Source: Thermococcus sp. (GTDB taxonomy: Archaea; Methanobacteriota_B; Thermococci; Thermococcales; Thermococcaceae). From it: a stretch of DNA of 23,649 nucleotides. The stretch's first letter is position 1. Each line of letters starts with the position of its first letter. The notes beneath the pieces were generated by a model, which worked only from the letters and a program-made list of their open reading frames with translations, ran no database searches and was not told where the DNA came from. Position numbers and translations under genes: made by a program. Shown piece after piece: positions 1 to 7,484 of the stretch. The DNA lies in NCBI GenBank assembly GCA_026987155.1, contig JALSNG010000104.1, positions 1-23,649 on the forward strand, given 5' to 3'.

Positions 1-154
1 CTTTTCTAAAAAGTTTCAATCCCGATTTGGTACTAAACACCATTAAACGCTTGTTCGTTATCGCTAATCCATCGAATCCACCCGGAGAAATATCAAGATT
101 TTCCACAACAGTTATGACATACTCCCCCGGCATCAGGTAGTCCCGAAGCTCCAT
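1..154 (-). CDS. Partial gene, PH-like domain protein (5' end only)
   Basis: An open frame begins at ATG 154-152 and runs off the left edge, giving 51 residues that start MELRDYLMPGEYVI. A strong SD-like GGAGGAGGG lies just upstream. The pattern of a PGE motif, a beta-rich stretch and then LAITNKRLMVFS resembles the first strands of bacterial/archaeal PH-like domains (bPH/DUF304 type), where a 'TNKR' strand is typical. The function of such domains is mostly unknown. Only the N-terminus is visible, so the rest of the protein, including any membrane segments, cannot be judged. It lies 40 bases downstream of vapC1 in the same direction and has its own AT-rich promoter-like element. The coding call is fairly safe; the domain assignment is tentative. 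Confidence 0.6.
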   Translation of the reverse strand, partial: MELRDYLMPGEYVITVVENLDISPGGFDGLAITNKRLMVFSTKSGLKLFRK

Positions 155-172
155 TTCCCTCCTCCCGGAGGG

Positions 173-182
173 TATAATATAT
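173..182 (-). promoter_or_regulatory. Possible TATA element for the PH-like gene
   Basis: Read on the minus strand this is ATATATTATA, about 20-25 bases before the ATG at 154. Archaeal initiation about 25 bases downstream would give almost no leader. That fits poorly with the strong SD there, so the gene may instead be transcribed from the vapBC1 cassette. Confidence 0.35.
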
Positions 183-194
183 TGGCAGAAAAGC

Positions 195-590
195 TCACAA
201 CCACTCGATCTTAACCCTTTCCTCGACGCTCCTGAACTCGTCATCGCCGGTCAAAAGAACCGCGTCGAGGTCTATTGCAGTAGCCACCGCGAATGCATCT
301 GCGTAGCTTAGCTTGTGAAAGGCCTTTATCCGGCCGGCTATTAAGGCGAGCCTTTCATCTGCGATGATGAACTTTATTGGTTCCTTCTTTAAAAGGGCCA
401 TCACGATATTGGCCACTTCAAGGCCTTTTCGCCTTGAAAGGACGTAGTAAACTTCTCCCATATTAACAACATTCATGTACAGCTTAACCTTTCCTTTCTT
501 TCCGAGGTCAAGGTATTCTTGAACCTTCTCGGCCGCAGGCTCGTCATTTATATAAGAAAGAATTGCGTAGCTGTCTAAAACGACTCTCAT
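195..590 (-). CDS. vapC: VapC-type PIN-domain toxin (cassette 1)
   Basis: A PIN-domain ribonuclease of 131 residues, the usual size for VapC toxins, which cleave RNA (often tRNA or rRNA) with a metal ion held by acidic residues. The visible acid set is D6 in the strand VVLDSYAIL, E46 in NVVNMGEVYYVL, D98 in LSYADAFAVATA and D116 in LLTGDDEF, so the active site looks complete. The ATG overlaps the TGA stop of the upstream antitoxin gene in an ATGA arrangement, showing translational coupling. Antitoxin first, toxin second is the standard vapBC order, and the toxin is expected to be held inactive by VapB. The RNA target cannot be read from the sequence. Confidence 0.9.
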   Translation of the reverse strand: MRVVLDSYAILSYINDEPAAEKVQEYLDLGKKGKVKLYMNVVNMGEVYYVLSRRKGLEVANIVMALLKKEPIKFIIADERLALIAGRIKAFHKLSYADAFAVATAIDLDAVLLTGDDEFRSVEERVKIEWL

Positions 591-823
591 AGCTTTTCCT
601 CCAGCTCTTCCTCTTCAGCTCTGACCTCGCGCAGGATTTCCTTGACTGGTTTCTCAAATTTCACAAGCCCTCGAAGTTTGAGGCCTTTTTTCAGGGGCAC
701 TATGACGATTTCGTCCCCAAAGTCGAGGACCTCAAGCTCGTCCCCCTCTTTGATGCCGAACTTCTCGCGAATGGCCTTGGGTAAGACTATCTGGCCCTTT
801 GAGGAAACTTTTACAGTAGTCAT
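587..823 (-). CDS. vapB: VapB-type AbrB-fold antitoxin (cassette 1)
   Basis: A 78-residue protein starting MTTVKVSSKGQIVLPKAIRE, a textbook AbrB/MazE swapped-hairpin DNA-binding domain (residues 1 to about 47) followed by a charged tail rich in Glu and Lys that would wrap the toxin. I chose ATG 823 over an upstream in-frame start at 904: the AbrB domain begins exactly here, SD-like GGTGGAG lies 6 bases upstream, and the upstream extension covers the promoter. Its stop overlaps the vapC1 start. In the family, VapB neutralises VapC and the complex represses its own promoter, so autoregulation is expected but not shown. Confidence 0.9.
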   Translation of the reverse strand: MTTVKVSSKGQIVLPKAIREKFGIKEGDELEVLDFGDEIVIVPLKKGLKLRGLVKFEKPVKEILREVRAEEEELEEKL

Positions 824-856
824 CTTACACTCCACCAAAATCGTCTTACTCACCAA

Positions 857-865
857 GTATAAAAA
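857..865 (-). promoter_or_regulatory. TATA box of vapBC cassette 1
   Basis: On the minus strand this reads TTTTTATAC with a purine-rich GGAAGG just upstream (BRE-like). Initiation about 25 bases downstream falls near 836, at the start of the SD GGTGGAG (830-836) of vapB1. It lies in the 91-base spacer between the two cassettes. Confidence 0.6.
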
Positions 866-914
866 CCTTCCGAAATCGATGGGATGACAAATAAAGGCGC
901 GCACTTGGCACGGA

Positions 915-1280
915 TTAGAAAACCCTTTTCACTTCAACTTTGTCAAAGTCTCTATCGTTTGACAGGATAGTCGTTACTCCGTAAGCCTTCATCGTTGAAT
1001 AATGTATGGCATCCTCAAGATCAAGCTTTTTACATTGTTCCGCGCTTCTTAGGATTTCTATCGTTAGGGGGACAATTTCAATGCCCAATTCGGATAGTAT
1101 GTCAGTGAGGCTAAGCTTCCTTTTCTGCCTTCTAAACAGGATGTAGAGTTGCCACACTGTGAGCGCCGATGTAACCATGTCTCCGCTGTATTTTTCGATA
1201 AGGTTTTCCGCACGCTCCCCAAACTCCTCGTTGGCTGTGAAGAAATAATAGAGAACGTTCACATCAACGTACACTCTCAC
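915..1280 (-). CDS. vapC: VapC-like PIN-domain protein (cassette 2), atypical active site
   Basis: A 121-residue PIN-domain protein paired with its own VapB. It begins with GTG at 1280-1278, overlapping the vapB2 stop as GTGA, so the two are translationally coupled. Seen acids are D6 in VYVDVNVLYYFF, E89/D90 in LDLEDAIHYSTM, and D109/D111 in ILSNDRDFD. The position that normally carries the second catalytic Glu (alpha-helix after 'TSALT') reads VWQLYIL here, with Gln (codon CAA) at residue 44. This could lower or alter nuclease activity. It is otherwise of normal length and not broken. It differs clearly from VapC1, so the pair is not a recent duplication. Confidence 0.85.
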   Translation of the reverse strand: MRVYVDVNVLYYFFTANEEFGERAENLIEKYSGDMVTSALTVWQLYILFRRQKRKLSLTDILSELGIEIVPLTIEILRSAEQCKKLDLEDAIHYSTMKAYGVTTILSNDRDFDKVEVKRVF

Positions 1281-1519
1281 AGTTCATCCCTCAGGAGCTT
1301 TTCTGTTTCACTTTCAATTAGCTCGTCTATCTCTTCAGGGCTGAGGTTTTCTCCCTTGAAAATGCCGTAGTACTTCCTAATTTTTTTGCGAACTGGGATA
1401 AGGACTATCTCGTCTCCCCTTTCCTCAACGTAGAACGAGTTTGCTCCAAACTTTTTTCTGAGTGGGGCAGGAAGGTATACTCTTCCATTTCTATCAATCT
1501 TAACAATTTCGACTGTCAT
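1277..1519 (-). CDS. vapB: VapB-type AbrB-fold antitoxin (cassette 2)
   Basis: An 80-residue AbrB-like protein. Residues 1-47 (MTVEIVKIDRNGRVYLPAPL and onward) form the DNA-binding swapped hairpin with the conserved 'GRVYLPAPLRKKF' loop. Residues 48-80 are an acidic tail (LSPEEIDELIESETEKLL) expected to mask the toxin. No SD lies before the ATG, and the TATA-like element is only about 25 bases upstream, so the mRNA is probably leaderless or nearly so. That contrasts with vapB1, which has a clear SD. It precedes and overlaps vapC2. The expected role is neutralisation of VapC2 and repression of its own promoter (family knowledge). Confidence 0.87.
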   Translation of the reverse strand: MTVEIVKIDRNGRVYLPAPLRKKFGANSFYVEERGDEIVLIPVRKKIRKYYGIFKGENLSPEEIDELIESETEKLLRDEL

Positions 1520-1542
1520 GGTAATTTATCATATTTTGGAAC

Positions 1543-1551
1543 ATAAATAGT
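1543..1551 (-). promoter_or_regulatory. TATA-like element of vapBC cassette 2
   Basis: On the minus strand CTATTTATG preceded by an A-rich BRE-like CAAAAA. The expected start site (about 1520-1522) is within a few bases of the vapB2 ATG at 1519, implying a leaderless transcript. Confidence 0.5.
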
Positions 1552-1660
1552 TTTTGGTAAGTAAATTTGAGAGAGCCGTGGAAATAGTCTCCGGACTCTG
1601 GAAAATCTGAAGATGGGCAGTTGATTCGTCAAATACCAAAGCATTTGCGAAAAGGCCTTG

Positions 1661-1685
1661 AAAAAACCTTTTCCAAAGGAAAGGG
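1661..1685 (-). terminator. Hairpin plus T-run terminator of the rpo/ribosomal operon
   Basis: About 30 bases beyond the rps7 stop, the minus strand reads CCCTTTCC-TTT-GGAAAAGG followed directly by TTTTTT. This is an 8-pair stem (one G-T pair) with a 3-base loop and six T. Archaeal termination mainly needs the T-run; the hairpin makes this a strong end signal separating the essential operon from the vapBC genes. Confidence 0.7.
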
Positions 1686-1715
1686 ATAGAAAAGCAGAAG
1701 GGCGAAAAACCAGCC

Positions 1716-2363
1716 TCACCTTGAGGACTGGGCGATCCTCTCGATCTCTTCCTTCTTGCTGTAGGCGAAGCTCTTCGGGTCCTTGTTGGCTGCAGCTATG
1801 ATTTCTTCCGCCAAAGCCTGAGCGTAGCTGGTCTTGTTCCTGTAGCACTTGGCGCTTGCTCCAAGGGCGATGTTCTTCAAAGCGATATCGAGCCTCCTGA
1901 GCGGGGAAACATCAACCGCCATGTGGTAGCGGATTCCACCGAAGGCGATGGTGGTGGTGTCTTCCCTCGGGGCTGAGTTCTCTATAGCCCTCACGAGAAC
2001 CTGAACGGGGTTCTGCTTGGTTCTCCTCTCGATGATCATGAAGGCCTCCTTGACGACCTCGTAGGCCTTCATCTTCTTGCTCATGAGGGAGCGGTGTTCC
2101 CTTCTCATAAAGTGGCCGCCGACCTTGTGGCTGCTGGCACCGCTGCGCATGACCTTGTTGATCAAGCGCTCGACGATGTGGACGTTGGCCTTTCCGAAGG
2201 ACTTCTTGGCGTGTCTTCCGTGGCTGTGCGGGAGTATGCGGGCGTCAAGGTTGATGTAAGGCCTGAGTGACGGGTCGTTCACAACGACGTCCTCAACGCT
2301 CCACCTGCCCATGACCTTGAGCTCCTTGGGCTGGTAAAAGCGCTCGGTGATTGCCTTGGCCAT
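1716..2363 (-). CDS. rps7: 30S ribosomal protein S7 (uS7)
   Basis: 215 residues, the usual archaeal length, with the archaeal N-terminal extension (MAKAITERFYQPKELKVMGRW) before the conserved core. uS7 nucleates folding of the 16S rRNA 3' domain and lies near the exit tRNA. The RRTKQNPVQVLVRAIENSAPRED stretch (around residues 112-134) and RRLDIALKNIALGA are diagnostic uS7 segments. Its ATG follows the rps12 stop by 5 bases, with an SD-like GAGGTGA in between, as expected for the last gene of the operon. No EF-1 alpha or S10 gene follows, unlike in several other archaea; a terminator comes next. Confidence 0.98.
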   Translation of the reverse strand: MAKAITERFYQPKELKVMGRWSVEDVVVNDPSLRPYINLDARILPHSHGRHAKKSFGKANVHIVERLINKVMRSGASSHKVGGHFMRREHRSLMSKKMKAYEVVKEAFMIIERRTKQNPVQVLVRAIENSAPREDTTTIAFGGIRYHMAVDVSPLRRLDIALKNIALGASAKCYRNKTSYAQALAEEIIAAANKDPKSFAYSKKEEIERIAQSSR

Positions 2364-2368
2364 TCACT

Positions 2369-2812
2369 TCACCTCCTCGGCTTCTCCTTCCTTCCCTTGA
2401 CGAGCTCCTTGAGGGAAACCCTGTTGACCTTGACGACCTTGTACCTGATTCCCGGGATATCACCCATAGAACCGCCCTTGGGACCGCCGATTCCCTCGAT
2501 GATGACCTCGTCGTGCTCGTCGATGTGGTTGATGGCACCGTCACCGGGGGTGAAGGCGGTAACGACCTTGCCGTTCTTGATGAGCTGAACTCTAACCGCC
2601 TTACGCATAGCGGAGTTCGGCTGCTTTGCCTCAACGGCTATCTTTTCAAGGACTATACCCTTGGCCTGAGGGGCTCCCTCAAGCGGGTCGCTCTTCTCCT
2701 TCAGGCGGAGGACTCTCCTCTTGTACCTGATGTCGCTCCAGCGGAACTTCTTCCTTTTGAGCTTGAGCTTTCTACCGGCAAACTCTCCATACGGGGCCTT
2801 TTTTCCAGCCAT
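2369..2812 (-). CDS. rps12: 30S ribosomal protein S12 (uS12)
   Basis: 147 residues starting MAGKKAPYGEFAGRKLKL. uS12 sits at the decoding centre and monitors codon-anticodon pairing. The signature KQPNSAMRKAVRVQL (around residues 63-77) is the universal loop where streptomycin-resistance changes arise in bacteria; GGPKGGSMGDIPGIRYKVV follows. I chose ATG 2812 rather than the in-frame GTG at 2821, because that GTG is part of a perfect anti-16S SD, GAGGTGATC (2816-2824), and the protein begins MAGKK in the family. The SD lies 6 bases before the ATG and overlaps the nusA stop. Confidence 0.97.
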   Translation of the reverse strand: MAGKKAPYGEFAGRKLKLKRKKFRWSDIRYKRRVLRLKEKSDPLEGAPQAKGIVLEKIAVEAKQPNSAMRKAVRVQLIKNGKVVTAFTPGDGAINHIDEHDEVIIEGIGGPKGGSMGDIPGIRYKVVKVNRVSLKELVKGRKEKPRR

Positions 2813-2822
2813 TATGATCACC

Positions 2823-3260
2823 TCAAATTATAATCACGTCATGGATACCGTGATGTCTCTCCATCAGCTCCTTAACGAGGTTGATGTTCTGGCCGCCTCT
2901 TCCGATGGCGCGAGGCTTCTCGCGCGGTCCTATATCCAGGAGGGCGACCTTCTTACCGTCTCTCTTCTCAGTGATGTGGACCTTTTTAACCTTAACCCCG
3001 AGGCTCTTATAAATATTCCTCAGGAACTCTTCGGGATTCTCGGAGTGCTCTATGAGCTCTATCTCCTTTCCGAGCATGTTCTGGACGCGTTTGACGTTTG
3101 AACCTTTTTTTCCCAGGGCCAGGCCCATCTCGCCCTTCTTGATGACGTAGATGAGTCTGTTCTTGTTTGTGTCCACCAGGCAGTCGAGAACCGTTGCCCC
3201 GGTCATGCTCTCGAAAAGTGCTATGAACTTTATCTGGTCTGTGTTGAGCTTGAGCGGCAT
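2823..3260 (-). CDS. nusA: NusA-like KH-domain transcription/RNA-binding protein
   Basis: 145 residues, the short archaeal NusA form: two KH domains only, without the S1 domain and acidic repeats of bacterial NusA. KH motifs are seen as GLALGKKGSNVKRVQ (around residues 46-60) and AIGRGGQNINLVKEL (around 117-131). The protein binds RNA and is thought to work in transcription termination or elongation or in rRNA maturation; its archaeal role is not fully settled. It sits between rpl30e and rps12, the conserved archaeal order, and its ATG overlaps the rpl30e stop by one base (TAATG), which implies coupled translation. Confidence 0.95.
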   Translation of the reverse strand: MPLKLNTDQIKFIALFESMTGATVLDCLVDTNKNRLIYVIKKGEMGLALGKKGSNVKRVQNMLGKEIELIEHSENPEEFLRNIYKSLGVKVKKVHITEKRDGKKVALLDIGPREKPRAIGRGGQNINLVKELMERHHGIHDVIII

Positions 3261-3568
3261 TACTCCTTACCCCCAGCAAGTGCGAGTATTCTGCTCTCAC
3301 CCGGGTCGATTATTGCGAGAGCTGAAACGGTGTGGGGTCTTCCGAGAAGTGTTCCGAGTTCGACGCTCGTTCCTTCGAACTCGTATATTGGTATGCCGCT
3401 GAGTTTGGAGTAGTACTCTATGTCTTCTCTGATGTCGGGCCTTGCGTTTTTGGCCACTATAATCAACTTTGCTCCACCCATCTTTGCATACTGGATGCTC
3501 TTCTTTGCTCCCATAACTATCTTTCCGGTATCCTGCGCCTTCCTAAGCTCGAACGCAAAGTCCACCAT
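3260..3568 (-). CDS. rpl30e: 50S ribosomal protein L30e (eL30)
   Basis: 102 residues, full length for eL30, an archaeal/eukaryotic L7Ae-fold ribosomal protein of the large subunit. The fold's RNA-binding features are seen in GAKKSIQYAKMGGAKLIIVAKNA near the N-terminus and YEFEGTSVELGTLLGRPHTVSALAI in the C-terminal half. ATG 3568 has a strong SD GGGAGGTG a few bases upstream. It lies between rpoA2 and nusA, as in other Euryarchaeota. The eukaryotic homologue regulates its own mRNA through a kink-turn; nothing visible here demonstrates that. Confidence 0.96.
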   Translation of the reverse strand: MVDFAFELRKAQDTGKIVMGAKKSIQYAKMGGAKLIIVAKNARPDIREDIEYYSKLSGIPIYEFEGTSVELGTLLGRPHTVSALAIIDPGESRILALAGGKE

Positions 3569-3582
3569 TAGTTACACCTCCC

Positions 3583-4767
3583 TTACTCCCTTTTCGGTCT
3601 CAAGGGGAGACTCATTGCCAGTTTGACTATTCCCGTACCCACGGGCACGGGCTGTCCAATGAGGACGTTCTCAACGACACCGTTGAGCGGGTCGGTTTCG
3701 CCCCTCTCGGCGGCCTCGAAGAGGTGTTGTGTTGTTATCTCGAAGGCCGCTCTGGCAAGCACGCTGGCCTTCTCCCCGACTATGCCGTGCCTGCCTATGG
3801 GGAGGATAACCCCATCGAGAGTCATCATGTCTGCGACGAGCATAATGTGCCTGACGTCAACCTCAAGACCCTGTTCGCGCATTGTGTTCACTATCTCCTC
3901 TATGATGGCGTTCCTTGCCGCTTCAATGCCGAGTACATCGGCGATCTCCCAGATGTTGTTCGTCCTGGTTCTCGTGGGGTCAACGCCAGGGACCTTGAGC
4001 ACCTGCTTGAAGTTTGAGCCCTCGGTGTAGATGACGTACTCGTCGCCTTCTTTTCTTATGATGGTCTTCCCTACGCCAGAGAGACCCTTAAGGCGGTGCT
4101 TTTTAACCTTTTCGGCGAGCCTTCTAAGATCCGAAAGCTTGCCAGTCTTTTTGGGCCTCATGATGAGAGTGTACCCATCCACCTCAAATTCCGCGCTCTT
4201 AAAGGATCCCTCAAGTTTTTTCTGTATTCTTTCCATGTCCAAGCCACTCTTCTGGAGCCTCTCAGGATCTATTTCAACGACGAACTCGTAGTTGAGGATG
4301 TCTATGCTGGTCTCCCTCGCGAGGTTTTCGAGGGTGGTGCCCTCTATCCTCCTCGCCACCTCAAGTGCCTTCTCACGGTCATGCCTGTGCTTCTCGTCGA
4401 GGTAAACGGTCATTATCGGAGTTGAGGGATTTTTCCTTGCATCAACTATCTCTATGATTCTTGGCAGACCGAGGGTTACGTTAATCTCAGCAACTCCAGC
4501 GTAGTGAAAGGTGTTGAGGGTCATCTGGGTTGAGGGTTCGCCTATGGACTGGGCAGCAACTGTTCCTATCGCCTCGCCCGGCTCGATGAGGGCCTTCTTG
4601 TACTCCTTCACAGTCTCCTCGATGATGGCCTCAATCTCAGCTTTCTTGAGTTTGTATTTCTTGTTGTATTCGATGAGTTTGTCGTAGAGCTCTTCTTTTA
4701 TGTTGTCGGGAAGTTCTGCCTTGTTAACGAGGCTTTTAATGGTCTTTGCCGCAACCACTTCACTCAC
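3583..4767 (-). CDS. rpoA2: DNA-directed RNA polymerase subunit A''
   Basis: 394 residues forming the C-terminal third of the largest RNA polymerase subunit, separate from A' as usual in archaea. The bridge-helix/trigger-loop region is seen at residues 61-93: IEPGEAIGTVAAQSIGEPS then TQMTLNTFHYAG, which closes over the incoming NTP. The conserved jaw/cleft segment ends with MSLPLRPKRE. The start is GTG at 4767, overlapping the rpoA1 stop by 8 bases with the SD-like GGGGAGGGGG inside rpoA1, so A' and A'' are made in coupled fashion. No intein interrupts it. rpl30e follows after 14 bases. Confidence 0.98.
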   Translation of the reverse strand: MSEVVAAKTIKSLVNKAELPDNIKEELYDKLIEYNKKYKLKKAEIEAIIEETVKEYKKALIEPGEAIGTVAAQSIGEPSTQMTLNTFHYAGVAEINVTLGLPRIIEIVDARKNPSTPIMTVYLDEKHRHDREKALEVARRIEGTTLENLARETSIDILNYEFVVEIDPERLQKSGLDMERIQKKLEGSFKSAEFEVDGYTLIMRPKKTGKLSDLRRLAEKVKKHRLKGLSGVGKTIIRKEGDEYVIYTEGSNFKQVLKVPGVDPTRTRTNNIWEIADVLGIEAARNAIIEEIVNTMREQGLEVDVRHIMLVADMMTLDGVILPIGRHGIVGEKASVLARAAFEITTQHLFEAAERGETDPLNGVVENVLIGQPVPVGTGIVKLAMSLPLRPKRE

Positions 4768-7480
4768 CCCCTCCCCTTACCTTAAGGAGGGTTCTGATTA
4801 TCACCCTGTCAACATCGACAGTTTTACCCTGCCAGCTCTTCATTGGATCCACTCCATCCTCTCCGTAGCGGAACTGGACTATTATTCCCGTTGGGTCTCT
4901 AACGGTCCCGTCGTAGTCGACCTTGAGGTCCTGGAGCGCGTTGATGAGTCTGCGTTGCATGTAACCGCTCTGGGCAGTTCTAACAGCCGTATCGACCAGT
5001 CCTTCCCTACCACCCATTGCATGGAAGAAGTACTCTTGGGGGGTTAGGCCACTCTTGTATGAGTTGGTCACGAATCCCCTCGCCTTCGCCCCCAAATCTC
5101 CCGGCTTAAAGTGCGTTAGAACCCTTCCACGGTAGCCGCGGTAGAGACGCTTTCCTCTGATTGACTGCTGGCCGAGCATCGCCGCCATCTGGGTGATGTT
5201 GAGCATCTTGCCCCTCGCTCCGGTCTTGGCCATTATGACAGCGTGGTTGGTCATACCGAGGTAGCGTTCGGCCACCTTACCGGCGTTGTCACGTGCCTCT
5301 GCCAAAACAGCCATGATGTTGCTCTCCAATGTCTCCTCGAGGGTTTTGCCCGGTAGAGGTTCGAGCTCACCGTTTTTGTACGCCTCTATGAGTCTGTTAA
5401 CCCTTTCCTCTGCCTCTCGGATTATCTCCCTAATTCTGTCGAGGGCCTCGACGGGTAGATCCTCATCATCTATTGCAGTTGTGAATCCGCGGTGGGTTAT
5501 TACCCAGATCGTGAGTTTTGTGACTTGGTCAAGGAACTGTCTCGCTCTCTCGACGCCGTACTCCCTCACTATCAAATCGAGGAGTTTTCCGTCCTCCCTT
5601 CCGTAGGCTTTCTTGTCCACAACCCCACTGAGGAGTTTGCCGTTGAGTATGTATGTAAAGCCGTCGTAGGCGAGCTTCTTTACCTCTTCCTCGTCCGGGA
5701 CAAGTTTCTCCTCTATGAGCCTCTCAAGGGTTTCACAGCGCTCTGGATCGTCGCATAGTTTGTTGCGGTACCAGATAGTGAGGTCGCCCGGCAGGAGGAG
5801 TGAGAATATTGTCTTTCCACTCCAGAGCTCAACGCCGTTCTCAACCTTGTCCGGTTTGGGAAGCTCCCCCACATCAACGCCTGCAAACATAAGCATCTGT
5901 TCCACTTCACTGCGGGTGAAGTAGGCTCCCTCGCGCGTGAGCAGATAGCCGCCGGAAATGTGGTCCTGCATGCCCGCTATCAGTGGGCCACCATAGCGTG
6001 GGGATATTATGTGGTTCTGAACTTCCATGAGTATCTTGGCCTCTGCCTGTGCCTCCTCAGTCTGCGGCACATGAAGGTTCATCTCGTCACCATCGAAATC
6101 TGCGTTGTAAGGAGGGCAGACTGCCAAATTGAGACGGAACGTCTTGTAGGGCATGACTCTGACTCGGTGTGCCATTATGCTCATTCTGTGCAAGCTTGGC
6201 TGCCTGTTGAAGAGCACTATATCGCCGTCTTCAAGGTGTCTCTCGACGGTCCAACCGAGGTCGAGCTTCTCAGCGATGATCTCGAGGTTGTTTTCCATGA
6301 GGCGTATTCTCCTTCCCTCTGGGTCGATGACGTAGTTGGCCCCAGGATACTTTTCGGGGCCGTTTAGAACCCTCTGTTTCAGCTTTTCAAAATTGAACTC
6401 TGTGACCTTCTCTGGGACGGTTAGCTCCATTGCAACCGCCAGGGGAACGCCGACCTCGTTAATGCTTATCATAGGATCTGGACTGATGACGGTTCTTGCC
6501 GAGAAGTTAACACGCTTGCCGCTGAGGTTTCCACGGAAGCGGCCTTCTTTACCCTTGAGCCTCTGAGAGAGGGTCTTTAGGGGTCTTCCACTCTTGTGCT
6601 TGGCCGGTGGAATGCCGGAGGTCTCGTTGTTGATGTAGGTTGTAACGTGGTACTGGAGAAGGTCCCAGAGGTCCTCTATGATGAGCTGTGGCGCGCCTGC
6701 CTCGATGTTGGACTTGAGCCTGTTGTTGATACGGATAATATCGACGAGCTTGTGGGTGAGGTCGTCCTCCGCGCGAATACCGCTCTCAAGGGTGATAGAG
6801 GGTCTCATGGTAACAGGTGGAACAGGAAGGACGGTGAGAACCATCCACTCCGGGCGAGCCTTCTCCGGGTGGAGTCCAAGAAGGGGTAGGTCCTTGTCCG
6901 GAATCTTCTCAAGCCTGTCGCGGACTTCACTGGGCATCATTCTGTGCCTGTATTCATTGCCCTCTTCATCCTTCCGGAGCTCCCAGTAGATGGTCGGTCT
7001 CTCAAACTTGATCGGGAACTGTGGTGCCCCACAGTGTGGACAGACCATTCTCTCCTTGGCTTTCTTATGGATCTCTTTGATGAGTCTGTCCTTGGCCTTC
7101 TTCCTGTCGCCCATGACCTCGAATTTATGGGTGTATTCCTCTATCTCCTCGTCGGTGAGCTTTATCCTCCCGCACTCCCTGCAGGTGCTCTCAAGGACGC
7201 GGTGAATTGTTTTCGCAAATCCGACGTGAATTATGGGCCTGGCGAGTTCAACGTGCCCGAAGTGGCCGGGGCACTCACCTGCCCTCGCACCACAGGTCTC
7301 ACAGCGCAGTCCGGGGTCGATGACACCAAGCCTCTTGTCCATCAAGCCGCCTTCGATGGGATAACCATCGTCGTCGTAGGTGTCTGGGACGGTGATCTCG
7401 GCCGCGCTCATCTTTCTGATTTCCTGGGGTGAGAGGATTCCGAACTCAATACTCCCGATGACCTTCTTCATGGACTGCAT
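4760..7480 (-). CDS. rpoA1: DNA-directed RNA polymerase subunit A'
   Basis: 906 residues, uninterrupted by inteins. The clamp zinc site is at residues 60-75 (CETCGARAGECPGHFGH) with a second Cys cluster at C100/C103 (CREC) and C147/C150 (CPHC). The catalytic Mg-binding loop NADFDGD is at residues 459-465 with D461, D463 and D465 all present. The segment NRQPSLHRMSIMAH precedes it. I keep ATG 7480 rather than the ATG three codons later, because GGTG of the SD lies about 8 bases before the first ATG and too far from the second. The gene starts 4 bases after the rpoB stop and overlaps rpoA2 at its 3' end. Confidence 0.98.
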   Translation of the reverse strand: MQSMKKVIGSIEFGILSPQEIRKMSAAEITVPDTYDDDGYPIEGGLMDKRLGVIDPGLRCETCGARAGECPGHFGHVELARPIIHVGFAKTIHRVLESTCRECGRIKLTDEEIEEYTHKFEVMGDRKKAKDRLIKEIHKKAKERMVCPHCGAPQFPIKFERPTIYWELRKDEEGNEYRHRMMPSEVRDRLEKIPDKDLPLLGLHPEKARPEWMVLTVLPVPPVTMRPSITLESGIRAEDDLTHKLVDIIRINNRLKSNIEAGAPQLIIEDLWDLLQYHVTTYINNETSGIPPAKHKSGRPLKTLSQRLKGKEGRFRGNLSGKRVNFSARTVISPDPMISINEVGVPLAVAMELTVPEKVTEFNFEKLKQRVLNGPEKYPGANYVIDPEGRRIRLMENNLEIIAEKLDLGWTVERHLEDGDIVLFNRQPSLHRMSIMAHRVRVMPYKTFRLNLAVCPPYNADFDGDEMNLHVPQTEEAQAEAKILMEVQNHIISPRYGGPLIAGMQDHISGGYLLTREGAYFTRSEVEQMLMFAGVDVGELPKPDKVENGVELWSGKTIFSLLLPGDLTIWYRNKLCDDPERCETLERLIEEKLVPDEEEVKKLAYDGFTYILNGKLLSGVVDKKAYGREDGKLLDLIVREYGVERARQFLDQVTKLTIWVITHRGFTTAIDDEDLPVEALDRIREIIREAEERVNRLIEAYKNGELEPLPGKTLEETLESNIMAVLAEARDNAGKVAERYLGMTNHAVIMAKTGARGKMLNITQMAAMLGQQSIRGKRLYRGYRGRVLTHFKPGDLGAKARGFVTNSYKSGLTPQEYFFHAMGGREGLVDTAVRTAQSGYMQRRLINALQDLKVDYDGTVRDPTGIIVQFRYGEDGVDPMKSWQGKTVDVDRVIIRTLLKVRGGGE

Positions 7481-7484
7481 GGTA

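Noticed and set aside
151..172. CCTCC-C-GGAGG inverted repeat before the PH-like gene
   Set aside because: The GGAGG arm pattern is explained by a strong SD with an adjacent pyrimidine run; too short to claim as an operator.
2351..2833. Long plus-strand frame opposite rps12
   Set aside because: A shadow of a highly conserved ribosomal protein gene on the other strand; its peptide has no family features and no SD.
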